A stretch of DNA of 64,000 nt, taken from NCBI GenBank assembly GCA_965204915.1, contig OZ242023.1:2914001-2978000 (forward strand), written 5' to 3'. Both the position numbers and the translations under genes were made by a program. Positions 52,338 to 60,295 of the stretch are shown piece after piece. This stretch comes from HK1 sp965204915 (GTDB lineage: Bacteria; Pseudomonadota; Gammaproteobacteria; HK1). Position 1 is the first letter of the stretch; each line of letters opens with the position of its first letter. Below the pieces are notes generated by a model, which worked only from the letters and a program-made list of their open reading frames with translations, searched no databases and was not told the DNA's origin.

Positions 52338-54305
52338 TCATCCGCCGGCTCCGAGGGCGGCCTCCGCTCGCCAGGAGGCCCGGCGCATCGGTCCCCGCTG
52401 GCCGGTGACGATGCGTTCCACCGGATACGTGGGAAGCGACCTGCTGGCCAGGCACCGGGCGCCGAACCTCTCCAGGCCAATGCGGTACAGTCGATCGTAT
52501 CGGAGCCCTTGCCGTCGGCGGTCCGCCGACAGATCCTCCGGGCTCACGGGGGCCACCTTCGCGAAGATGAACTCCTCCACCTCTTCGGGCGTGCATCGAT
52601 CCTTGACGTAGATGAGCGTGCCGTGGTCGAGGTACACGTCGAATCCCGATTGGATGACGGGCTCGTCGGGGATGCGGCGCTCGGGGAAGGGCGCGGGCTC
52701 TCGCAGCAGCCGCCGGAGCAGGTCCGGCGGGTCGCGCGCGATCCTCAGGCGCCGCTGCTCGGGGGGCAGGTCCACCAGGGTGGTGTACCCGGCGTGCTCA
52801 TACCGGAACGAGCCGTAGACCTGGAAGGACAGCACCAGATGCGCCGCCGGGGTGAGCGCCCCCAGGCCGAGTACCAGCACCAGCCCCGCGAACGCGGCCC
52901 GGCGGCGGAGCCCGCCCCGGCGCACGAGCGCCCCCCCGCCCCGCGCCACCGCCCCGGCGCAGAGCCAGCCCAGCACGAGCAGCGCCGGCAGCGACCCACG
53001 ATACAGGAGCTCGTTCCATTGCCCGTACCAGTACACGGGCAGGAGCAGCAGGGCCGCCACCGCGGCGATGAAGAAGGGCTCCCGGCGCACCGCCGGGCGG
53101 ACCACCGCCAGCAGCACCGCCAGCAGCAGGAACTCGCTCAGGTAGAACAAGGGCAGCCGGCGCATCAGCCGCGGCCAGTCGTATCCCTCCTTCTGCCATA
53201 GCCAGCCCTGCGGAAAGTCCATCGCCCCGGCGGTCAGGTACAGCACCACCACCCCGAACAGCGGCCCCGCCAGGCACAGGTTGGGCCAGCGCAGGAACGG
53301 GCGCACCCCGTTCATCCACAGCACCGCCGCGAGCAGGGGCAGCAGCCACACGGCGACGAACGCGGACCAGAACGGGGCCGCCGCCAGCAGCACCCCGAGC
53401 ACGGCCAGGAACCGGGGCTGGCGGCAGAGATGCAGGCAGAGCAGGGTATACAGTCCGGCGGTCAGGAAGTGGTGGGGCGCCATCTTCAGGATGTGCGTCA
53501 GGGACCAGGTCCGCAGGAACGCCGGCTCGTGGGTCAGGAAGTCAAACCAGTTCCGATGTTCGATGATCCTGTCGACGATCCACTCCCATCCCTTGGTAGC
53601 CGGCAGGTATGCGATGGTCATCCCGCTGAAGAAGACGAGAACGGCGAGGGCGATGGCCAGCGCCCGCCCCCGCCGCCCACGGGTGAACAGCAGCGCGACG
53701 AGGGCCACCCCGGCCCAGGTCCACAGGGGAACCGCCCAGCTCAGCGCCGCCGGGCCGAGCCAGTGGGCGGCCAACCCCGGAACCATGTGCCATCCGAGGT
53801 AGTAGCGCAGCAGCGGCGGCGTGGCCGGCGGGCCTTCGGCGGGCGCGGGCCGCCAGGCGGCCAGCGGGTCGGGCAGGTACGTGGGCCAGGGATGGCGGCC
53901 CAGATCGAGCAGCATCACCTGGTACGAGATGAAGTCGAGGTTGCGCGGGTCGAACTCGCCGCCGGCGGCGGTCGCCAGCACCCAGAGGGCGGCCACCGCG
54001 AGGACCGCCGCCTCGGCGGGGGTCGGCGCGCGCAGCCGCCAGGGTCCGGAGAGGGGGCGGCGGAGCGCGCCCACCAGCAGCGCGGCGGCCGGGAGCCCGA
54101 GCCACCACTCGAACCAGCCCACCAGCCACACCACCACCGGCAGCATCAGGTAGACGACGGCCAGCCGGTGCAGCAAAGGCAATGCGGACTCCGCCGGCGC
54201 TCCGGAGGATCCGCGGCTCACGGTATCGGCCGTCGAGACGCCGCCCTGCCCGCCGCGAGCCGCGCCAGCATCGCCTTGGTCTCCTACCCGTGAAGTCTTC
54301 GACAA
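52338..54305 (-). CDS. Multi-pass membrane protein of the tandem family, copy 7 (first of its group)
   Basis: Up to 655 residues, with the same alternative N-terminus as copy 4 (MSKTSRVGDQGDAG, start TTG 54305 or GTG 54221). Variable loops: GGEFDPRNLDFISYQVMLLD, MTIAYLPATKGWEWIVDRII, FDFLTHEPAFLRTWSLTHIL, WYGQWNELLYRG, VYGSFRYEHAGYT. It opens the group 7-6-5. Confidence 0.8.
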   Translation of the reverse strand: MSKTSRVGDQGDAGAARGGQGGVSTADTVSRGSSGAPAESALPLLHRLAVVYLMLPVVVWLVGWFEWWLGLPAAALLVGALRRPLSGPWRLRAPTPAEAAVLAVAALWVLATAAGGEFDPRNLDFISYQVMLLDLGRHPWPTYLPDPLAAWRPAPAEGPPATPPLLRYYLGWHMVPGLAAHWLGPAALSWAVPLWTWAGVALVALLFTRGRRGRALAIALAVLVFFSGMTIAYLPATKGWEWIVDRIIEHRNWFDFLTHEPAFLRTWSLTHILKMAPHHFLTAGLYTLLCLHLCRQPRFLAVLGVLLAAAPFWSAFVAVWLLPLLAAVLWMNGVRPFLRWPNLCLAGPLFGVVVLYLTAGAMDFPQGWLWQKEGYDWPRLMRRLPLFYLSEFLLLAVLLAVVRPAVRREPFFIAAVAALLLLPVYWYGQWNELLYRGSLPALLVLGWLCAGAVARGGGALVRRGGLRRRAAFAGLVLVLGLGALTPAAHLVLSFQVYGSFRYEHAGYTTLVDLPPEQRRLRIARDPPDLLRRLLREPAPFPERRIPDEPVIQSGFDVYLDHGTLIYVKDRCTPEEVEEFIFAKVAPVSPEDLSADRRRQGLRYDRLYRIGLERFGARCLASRSLPTYPVERIVTGQRGPMRRASWRAEAALGAGG

Positions 54306-54520
54306 AACGACGAGGATTTTTCCGCCGACCGGCGTTTGGTTCCGGCTACGCCGGGTTGGGGATGGATGGGCCGACCATGGCCAGCCTGCTCGAGGCTCCG
54401 GTATGCCATCGTGTTCATCCCCGCCGCCGGCGCGTCAATGTACCGGAGCATCCGCCCGCCGCTCAAGACCGAGGGCGGGCGTTCGGGTGTCGACGGCTCC
54501 CCCGTTCCGGACCGGACGGG
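54306..54520 (-). promoter_or_regulatory. Leader region of group 7-6-5
   Basis: Near-identical repeat of the leader at 48063-48286, including the TTGAGC/TACATT pair on the minus strand (about 54434-54463). Duplication of the leader shows that each group carries its own control region. Confidence 0.45.
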
Positions 54521-54575
54521 CCGCCGCGCCCACCCGCCGGCGCCGAGGGCGGCCTCCGCCCGCCGGAGGTCCCGA
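54521..54575 (-). pseudogene. 3' remnant of an eighth array copy
   Basis: Beyond the leader the sequence matches the last codons and stop region of array genes (minus strand RRAEAALGAGG and downstream), as at 48280-48330. Then it stops, followed by unrelated sequence up to dgt. An additional copy was evidently lost here. Positions 54576-54720 hold nothing recognised. Confidence 0.7.
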
Positions 54576-54720
54576 CGCATCGACCGCCCCTGCTCCACCG
54601 GACGGCGAACCGATTGATCTCCGCCGTCGCCGCAATCTTGTGGAATCGCGCATTCGACCCCGAACGTCCGGGCGGAACGAATCTGCGCGGACTGCCGACG
54701 TCGGCGCCCCCGCCCGCCCG

Positions 54721-55866
54721 TCACGTCAACGCATCCACCGCGAAGAGCCTCCGGTACTCCGCGATCGCGAAGCGGTCCGTCATGCCGGCCACGTAGTCGG
54801 CGACGACACGGGCGCGTTCGGGCTCACCTCCGTCCTGCCCCTCGATCCGCCGCTGGACGTCGTGCGGCAGGGAGCGGGGGTCGTCGAAGAAGACCCCGAA
54901 CAGGGCCCTGACGATCCGTTGCGCCTTCATCGACATTCGATGCACCCGGTAGTGGTGGTAGAGCCCGTGCCGCAGGAGCCGCTTGAGCTCCAGGTGCTGC
55001 TCCGACACGGGGGCGCTGAAACGGATCAGGGGCTCGCGGCGCGCGCGAACGTCGTCGGCGCTGCCCGGACGCGCGGCTTCGATGGCGGCGCGGCTCGTCT
55101 CGAGCAGGTCCGTCGCCTGGCGGTTGATCATCGCCCGGATCGTCTCGTGGATGAGCGTGCGTCCCGAGAGATCCGGCCAGCGGTCGAGCACCGCCTGGTG
55201 CTGCTCGCGGAAGAAGGCCGCCGCCGACAGGGTCTCGACGTCGAGGAGTCCGGCGCGCAGGCCGTCGTCGACGTCATGGTTGTTGTACGCGATCTCGTCG
55301 GCGAGGTTCGCGACCTGCGCTTCCAGGGAGGGCTGGCCGCCGTCGAGGAAGCGTTCGCCCAGCGGACCGAGCCGGCGGGCGTTCGCGCGCGAGCAGTGCT
55401 TGAGGATCCCCTCCCGGGTCTCGTAGGTGAGGTTCAGGCCCGGAAAGCCCGCGTAGCGCTCCTCCAGCACGTCCACCACCCGCAGCGATTGCAGGTTGTG
55501 CTCGAAGCCGCCGTGGTCGCGCATGCAGGCGTTGAGGGCGTCCTGCCCGGCGTGGCCGAAGGGGGTGTGGCCGAGGTCGTGGGCGAGGGCGATCGCCTCG
55601 ACGAGATCCTCGTTCAAGCCCAGCGCGCGGGCGATGGTGCGCGAGATCTGGGCGACCTCGATCGAATGCGTGAGGCGCGTCCGGAACATGTCGCCTTCGT
55701 GGTTGACGAAGACCTGGGTCTTGTATTCGAGGCGGCGGAAGGCGGCGCTGTGGATGATCCGGTCGCGGTCGCGCTGGAACGCGCTGCGGTAGGCAGGCTC
55801 CTCCTCGTCGTAGGCCCGCCCGCGCGAACCGGCCTCGCCGACGGCATGGGACGCGAGCGGGTTCAT
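54721..55866 (-). CDS. dgt: Deoxyguanosinetriphosphate triphosphohydrolase-like protein
   Basis: 381 residues. HD-domain dNTP triphosphohydrolase that degrades dNTPs to nucleoside plus triphosphate. Metal and substrate motifs: RTRLTHSIEVAQISR, ALAHDLGHTPFGHAG with the HD pair, GFEHNLQSLR and LADEIAYNNHDVDD. The start codon overlaps the aroB stop (ATGA), so the two are translationally coupled. The length fits the short Dgt-like group rather than the longer E. coli enzyme. Confidence 0.93.
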   Translation of the reverse strand: MNPLASHAVGEAGSRGRAYDEEEPAYRSAFQRDRDRIIHSAAFRRLEYKTQVFVNHEGDMFRTRLTHSIEVAQISRTIARALGLNEDLVEAIALAHDLGHTPFGHAGQDALNACMRDHGGFEHNLQSLRVVDVLEERYAGFPGLNLTYETREGILKHCSRANARRLGPLGERFLDGGQPSLEAQVANLADEIAYNNHDVDDGLRAGLLDVETLSAAAFFREQHQAVLDRWPDLSGRTLIHETIRAMINRQATDLLETSRAAIEAARPGSADDVRARREPLIRFSAPVSEQHLELKRLLRHGLYHHYRVHRMSMKAQRIVRALFGVFFDDPRSLPHDVQRRIEGQDGGEPERARVVADYVAGMTDRFAIAEYRRLFAVDALT

Positions 55867-56954
55867 GCCCCTTCGCGACCTGCTTCCAACGTCTCGCGAA
55901 GCAGCTCGGGATCGAACTCGCTCGTCATCACCGCGTCGCCGATCCCGCGCAGCAGGATGAGCCGGAGCCGGCCGCGCCGGACCTTCTTGTCCGTCGCCAT
56001 CAGGTCCAGCAGGCGTTCCGGTGGAAGCGCCGCCGGCGCCCGCGTGGGGAGGCCGGCCCGGGTGAGCAGGCGTTCGATCCGCTCGCAGTCCTGGCCGGCG
56101 AGCCAGCCCATCCGGTGCGACGTCCGCGCAGCAAGGACGATGCCCGCCGCCACCGCCTCGCCGTGCAGCCAGGCTCCGTAGCCGGCGCCCGCCTCGATCG
56201 CGTGCCCGAACGTGTGTCCGAGGTTGAGCAGGGCCCGGGCGCCGGATTCGCGCTCGTCGGCCACCACCAGCGCGGCCTTGCGCTCGCACGCCCTCACCAC
56301 CGCGAAGCGCAATGCATCGGCGTCGAGGCCGAGCAGGGCCGCCGCGTTGGCTTCGAGCCAGTCGAAGAAACCGGGGTCGTCGATGAGCCCGTACTTCACG
56401 ATCTCGGCGAAGCCCGCCCGGACTTCGCGGGGATCGAGGGTCGCAAGCGTCGCGGTGTCGCCGATCACGCACCGGGGCTGGTGGAAGGCGCCGACGAGAT
56501 TCTTGCCGCCGGGAAGGTTGACCCCGGTCTTGCCGCCCACGGAGGAGTCCACCTGGGCGAGCAGCGTGGTCGGCACTTGCAGGTAATCGACGCCCCGCTG
56601 GTAGCAGGCGGCGGCGAACCCGGCAACGTCGCCGACGACCCCTCCGCCGAGCGCGACGACGACCCCGTCGCGTGCGACCCGCCGCGTGGCCAGGGCGCCC
56701 TGGATCTGCGCGAAGGTGTCCAGGGTCTTGTGTTGCTCGCCATCGGGAATGACGTGCGCATCGACGGCGGAGGCATCCGCGAGGGCGGGGCGCAGCCGGT
56801 CGAGATAGAGGGGAGCGACGGTCTCGCTGGTGATCACGAAGACGTGCCGATCGCCGACGTGCGGAGCGAACAGCCCTCGCTCGCCGATGATCCCCGCCCC
56901 GACGTGGATCGGGTAGCGCCGGGCCCCCAAGTCGATCTCGACGGTGCGGATCAC
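55863..56954 (-). CDS. aroB: 3-dehydroquinate synthase
   Basis: 363 residues. Second step of the shikimate pathway. NAD-binding GGGVVGDVAGFAAACYQRG, active-site KTGVNLPGGKNLVGAFHQP, and zinc ligands including GHTFGHAIEAGAG and LHGEAVAAG. The GTG start at 56954 overlaps the aroK stop by 4 bp (GTGA). Member of an aroK-aroB-dgt operon. Confidence 0.97.
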   Translation of the reverse strand: MIRTVEIDLGARRYPIHVGAGIIGERGLFAPHVGDRHVFVITSETVAPLYLDRLRPALADASAVDAHVIPDGEQHKTLDTFAQIQGALATRRVARDGVVVALGGGVVGDVAGFAAACYQRGVDYLQVPTTLLAQVDSSVGGKTGVNLPGGKNLVGAFHQPRCVIGDTATLATLDPREVRAGFAEIVKYGLIDDPGFFDWLEANAAALLGLDADALRFAVVRACERKAALVVADERESGARALLNLGHTFGHAIEAGAGYGAWLHGEAVAAGIVLAARTSHRMGWLAGQDCERIERLLTRAGLPTRAPAALPPERLLDLMATDKKVRRGRLRLILLRGIGDAVMTSEFDPELLRETLEAGREGA

Positions 56955-57469
56955 AGTGCCTCGATGCGCCGGAGGATCTCTCTGAGTGCGAAACGGCTCG
57001 ACCGATGCGTCGATCTTACGACGATGTCGGCGCTCCCACGATACAGGGGATCGCGGATGCGCATGATCTCGCGCATCGTCGCGTTCGGATCGGCGGTCTG
57101 CATCAACGGGCGATGACGGTCCCGCGCCACCCGTGCCACCAGCAGGTCGATGGGCGCGTCGAGATAGATCACGAGCCCGCGCCGCGCGAGATGCGCCCGG
57201 TTCTGCGCCGACAGCACCACACCGCCCCCGGTGGCGAGGACGATGCCCTCGCGCATCACGAGCGTGGCGAGCAGATCGCTCTCGCGCTTGCGGAACCCGG
57301 CTTCTCCCTCGATCTCGAAGATGAGCGGGATGTCGACCCCGGTCCGCTCCTCGAGGGCCTGGTCGGCGTCGACGAACTCCTTGTCCAGCGCGGCCGCGAG
57401 CCGCCGGCCGATGGTGCTCTTGCCCGCTCCCATCGGGCCCACCAGGAAGATGTTGGAAGGAACGTCCAT
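56951..57469 (-). CDS. aroK: Shikimate kinase
   Basis: 172 residues. Phosphorylates shikimate. Walker A GPMGAGKSTIGRRLA (about 11-25), the shikimate-binding FRKRES and ATGGGVVLSAQNRAHL, and the lid RDRHRPLMQTADP are all visible. ATG 57469. First gene of the aroK-aroB-dgt operon, divergent from mrcA across a 339-bp gap. In many gammaproteobacteria pil genes lie upstream of aroK; none are present here. Confidence 0.96.
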   Translation of the reverse strand: MDVPSNIFLVGPMGAGKSTIGRRLAAALDKEFVDADQALEERTGVDIPLIFEIEGEAGFRKRESDLLATLVMREGIVLATGGGVVLSAQNRAHLARRGLVIYLDAPIDLLVARVARDRHRPLMQTADPNATMREIMRIRDPLYRGSADIVVRSTHRSSRFALREILRRIEAL

Positions 57470-57725
57470 CGCCGCCGCCCTCGCGCGGTGTCCCCGTCTC
57501 GCGGCCGACCTCCGCCATCCGGTGAACGGATGGTAGTCCATTCACCCCGCTCTTCCCGATCGTCCCGCCACCGGGACCACCCCCGGATCGGCCGCACGCC
57601 GGATCCTGCCGATTCCGGCGGCCGGAGGGCCGGTCCGATCGCAATGCGCCTTCCTGCGCCCTCCCGTTTGGCGGGGATTGCCGCCGCGCCGGAATCCCCA
57701 TCATCGGATCGGCGGATCGGGAGCG

Positions 57726-57731
57726 TATAAT
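57726..57731 (+). promoter_or_regulatory. -10 element of the mrcA promoter
   Basis: Perfect TATAAT, 78 bp before the mrcA start codon. The -35 region is weak (ATCGGA at 57703-57708). The rest of the 57470-57808 divergent gap shows no other clear element; the leftward aroK promoter was not recognised. Confidence 0.55.
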
Positions 57732-57808
57732 CCCGCCGCTGACGGTCGAAACCCCGAGTAGTGTGCATCCGCGGCCGGCCGGCTGCGAAGATGCGTTGAG
57801 CACAGGCC

Positions 57809-60280
57809 ATGATTCGATTCGCCGGCGCAGTCAAGGCACTCGTCATCCTCGTGCTGATCGGGGCGCTCGCCGCCGTGCTCGGCGCCGGCGGCGCCTACCT
57901 GCACCTGACCCCGACGCTTCCTTCCGCCGAGACCCTTCGCGAGGTGCGGCTGCAGGTGCCGCTACGGGTCCTGACCCGCGACGGCAGGGTCATCGCCGAG
58001 TTCGGCGAGCAGCTCCGCACGCCGCTGGAGTTCGATCAGGTCCCCGAGCGGATGATCCAGGCGTTCATCGCGGGTGAGGACGACCGCTTCTACGAGCATC
58101 CCGGAGTCGACTGGGAGGGCCTCCTCCGCGCGGCGCTGCACCTGATCCTCACCGGGGAGAAGGGGCCGGGGGGCAGCACCATCACCATGCAGGTGGCCAG
58201 GAACTTCTTCCTCGGCCGGGAGAAGACCTACACCCGCAAGCTCAAGGAGATCCTGCTCGCGCTGAAGATCGAGAGCGGGTTCACCAAGGACGAGATCCTG
58301 GAGCTCTACGTCAACAAGATCTTCCTCGGCCATCGCGCCTACGGGGTCGGCGCCGCGGCGCAGGTGTACTACGGACGTCCCATCTCCGAGCTCACGCTCG
58401 CCCAGTTCGCGATGATCGCGGGTCTGCCGAAGGCGCCGTCCAAGTTCAACCCCGTCACCAATCCGGAACGCGCGATGGTGCGCCGCAACTACGTGCTCCG
58501 GCGCATGCTCGAGCTCGGCTACGTCGGGAAGGCCGAGCACGACGAAGCCCACGACGCGCCGGTGAGCGCGACGCTGCACGGGCTCACCGTCGAGGTGGAG
58601 GCGCCCTACGTTGCGGAGATGGCGCGGACGTACATGGAAGAGGCATACGGTGACGATGCCTACACCGCGGGATACGAGGTCTACACGACCATCGACGGCA
58701 GGCTCCAGCACGCCGCCAACGCGGCGTTGCGCCAGGGGCTGATGGAGTACGACGTCCGCCACGGCTACCGCGGGCCGGAGCATCGCGCCGCTCCGGGCGA
58801 GGACGCAGGGTCTCCGGAGGGAGCGCTCGCCGGCGTTCCCACCCTCGGGGGGCTGCTGCCGGCGCTCGTGACGTCGGCGGACCGGGACGGGGTCACCGCC
58901 TACGCCCGGGGGGTCGGCCCGATCGAGATCCCGTTCGAGAGCATGGAATGGGCCCGCCCCTACGTCGGCACGGACCGCCGGGGCAAGAAGCCGAAATCGG
59001 CCGCCGCGGTGGTGCAGGCCGGCGACGTCATCCGCACGCGGCTCACCGAAGACGGCTGGAGCTTCTCCCAGATCCCCGACGTCGAGGGGGCGCTGGTGTC
59101 GCTCGATCCGAACGACGGCGCGATCGTGGCGCTCACCGGCGGCTTCGATTTCTACCGCAGCAAGTTCAACCGCGTGACGCAGGCCGAACGCCAGCCGGGG
59201 TCGAGCTTCAAGCCGTTCATCTACTCCGCCGCGCTCGAGCACGGCTACACCGCCGCCAGCATCATCAACGACGCGCCGGTGGTCTTCGAGGATCCAAGCC
59301 TCGAGAGCGCGTGGCGGCCGGAGAACTACGGCGGCAAGTTCCTGGGTCCGACCAGTCTTCGAACCGCGCTGTACCAGTCGCGCAATCTCGTCTCGATCCG
59401 GCTCCTGCGCGACATCGGCATCGACTTCGCCTTCGGGCATATCGCCAGGTTCGGGCTCGACGTGGAGCGTCTGCCGCGAGGCTTGTCGCTCGCGCTCGGC
59501 AGCGGGGAGCTGACACCGCTTGAGGTCGCAGCCGGATACAGCGTGCTCGCCAACGGCGGATACGCGGTCGAGCCGTACTTCATCGAGCGCGTGCTCGACG
59601 GGGACGGCACGAACCTGTTCACGGCGGACCCGCTCGTCGTGTGCCGCGACTGCGGCGATGAAGAAGTGGCGAGCGCTTCCGCGACCACCGCGCCGGCCGG
59701 CGCCGCGGACGCAATCCCGGCGCCACCGGCCGAGCCCGGCGCCACGGCCGGCATCAGGGCCGGCTCTGGGCCGCCCCGCGCCCCGCGCCGTGCGCCGCGC
59801 GCGATCGATGCGCGCAATGCGTGGCTGATGTACTCGCTGATGCGCGACGTCATCCGCCGCGGCACCGGACGCAAGGCCCGCGTGCTCGAACGCGGCGATC
59901 TCGCCGGCAAGACGGGCACCACGAACGATCAGTACGATGCGTGGTTCTCCGGGTTCAGCCCCGACCTCGTCGCCACCGCCTGGATCGGATTCGACGAGTT
60001 CCGCCCGCTCGGACGGCGCGAGACGGGCGCAAGCGCCGCGCTGCCGATGTGGATCGCGTACATGAGGGAAGCTCTCGAGGGTACGCAGGAGAGAAGCGTC
60101 CCGCCGCCCGAGGGCATCTTGACGGTGCGGATCGATCCGGCCACCGGGGATCTGGCCGGTGCATCGCACGAGGGGGCGGTGTTCGAGAGCTTTCGAAAGG
60201 AGCGGGTGCCGTCGAGACTCGCGGAACGCGCATCCGGGGGGGAATCGGAAGCCACGGCGGTGGCCGAGAAGCTGTTCTGA
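57809..60280 (+). CDS. mrcA: Penicillin-binding protein 1A (bifunctional)
   Basis: 823 residues. Polymerises and cross-links peptidoglycan. N-terminal membrane anchor (about 5-30). GT51 domain with AGEDDRFYEHPGVD and GGSTITMQVARNFFLG, and KEILLALKIE. Transpeptidase domain with S-x-x-K in PGSSFKPF (about 465), S-R-N (about 523-525) and K-T-G-T in AGKTGTTNDQ (about 701). A Pro/Ala-rich insert lies before the KTG motif (about 628-665). ATG 57809. Confidence 0.97.
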   Translation: MIRFAGAVKALVILVLIGALAAVLGAGGAYLHLTPTLPSAETLREVRLQVPLRVLTRDGRVIAEFGEQLRTPLEFDQVPERMIQAFIAGEDDRFYEHPGVDWEGLLRAALHLILTGEKGPGGSTITMQVARNFFLGREKTYTRKLKEILLALKIESGFTKDEILELYVNKIFLGHRAYGVGAAAQVYYGRPISELTLAQFAMIAGLPKAPSKFNPVTNPERAMVRRNYVLRRMLELGYVGKAEHDEAHDAPVSATLHGLTVEVEAPYVAEMARTYMEEAYGDDAYTAGYEVYTTIDGRLQHAANAALRQGLMEYDVRHGYRGPEHRAAPGEDAGSPEGALAGVPTLGGLLPALVTSADRDGVTAYARGVGPIEIPFESMEWARPYVGTDRRGKKPKSAAAVVQAGDVIRTRLTEDGWSFSQIPDVEGALVSLDPNDGAIVALTGGFDFYRSKFNRVTQAERQPGSSFKPFIYSAALEHGYTAASIINDAPVVFEDPSLESAWRPENYGGKFLGPTSLRTALYQSRNLVSIRLLRDIGIDFAFGHIARFGLDVERLPRGLSLALGSGELTPLEVAAGYSVLANGGYAVEPYFIERVLDGDGTNLFTADPLVVCRDCGDEEVASASATTAPAGAADAIPAPPAEPGATAGIRAGSGPPRAPRRAPRAIDARNAWLMYSLMRDVIRRGTGRKARVLERGDLAGKTGTTNDQYDAWFSGFSPDLVATAWIGFDEFRPLGRRETGASAALPMWIAYMREALEGTQERSVPPPEGILTVRIDPATGDLAGASHEGAVFESFRKERVPSRLAERASGGESEATAVAEKLF

Positions 60281-60295
60281 CGGCGGCGTCCCGCG

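Larger units (their letters stand above)
39969..54575 (-). repeat. Tandem array of seven 2-kb paralogues plus a remnant
   Basis: The unit is about 2.0 kb (gene plus 41-bp spacer). Higher order: copies 2-3-4 plus leader (42023-48286) and copies 5-6-7 plus leader (48287-54520) are each about 6.2 kb, which suggests a three-gene block duplicated once, with copy 1 extra. Confidence 0.85.

Noticed and set aside
39969..54575. Array interpreted as CRISPR or satellite repeats
   Set aside because: The repeat units are complete 2-kb genes with intact frames, not short repeats with unique spacers.
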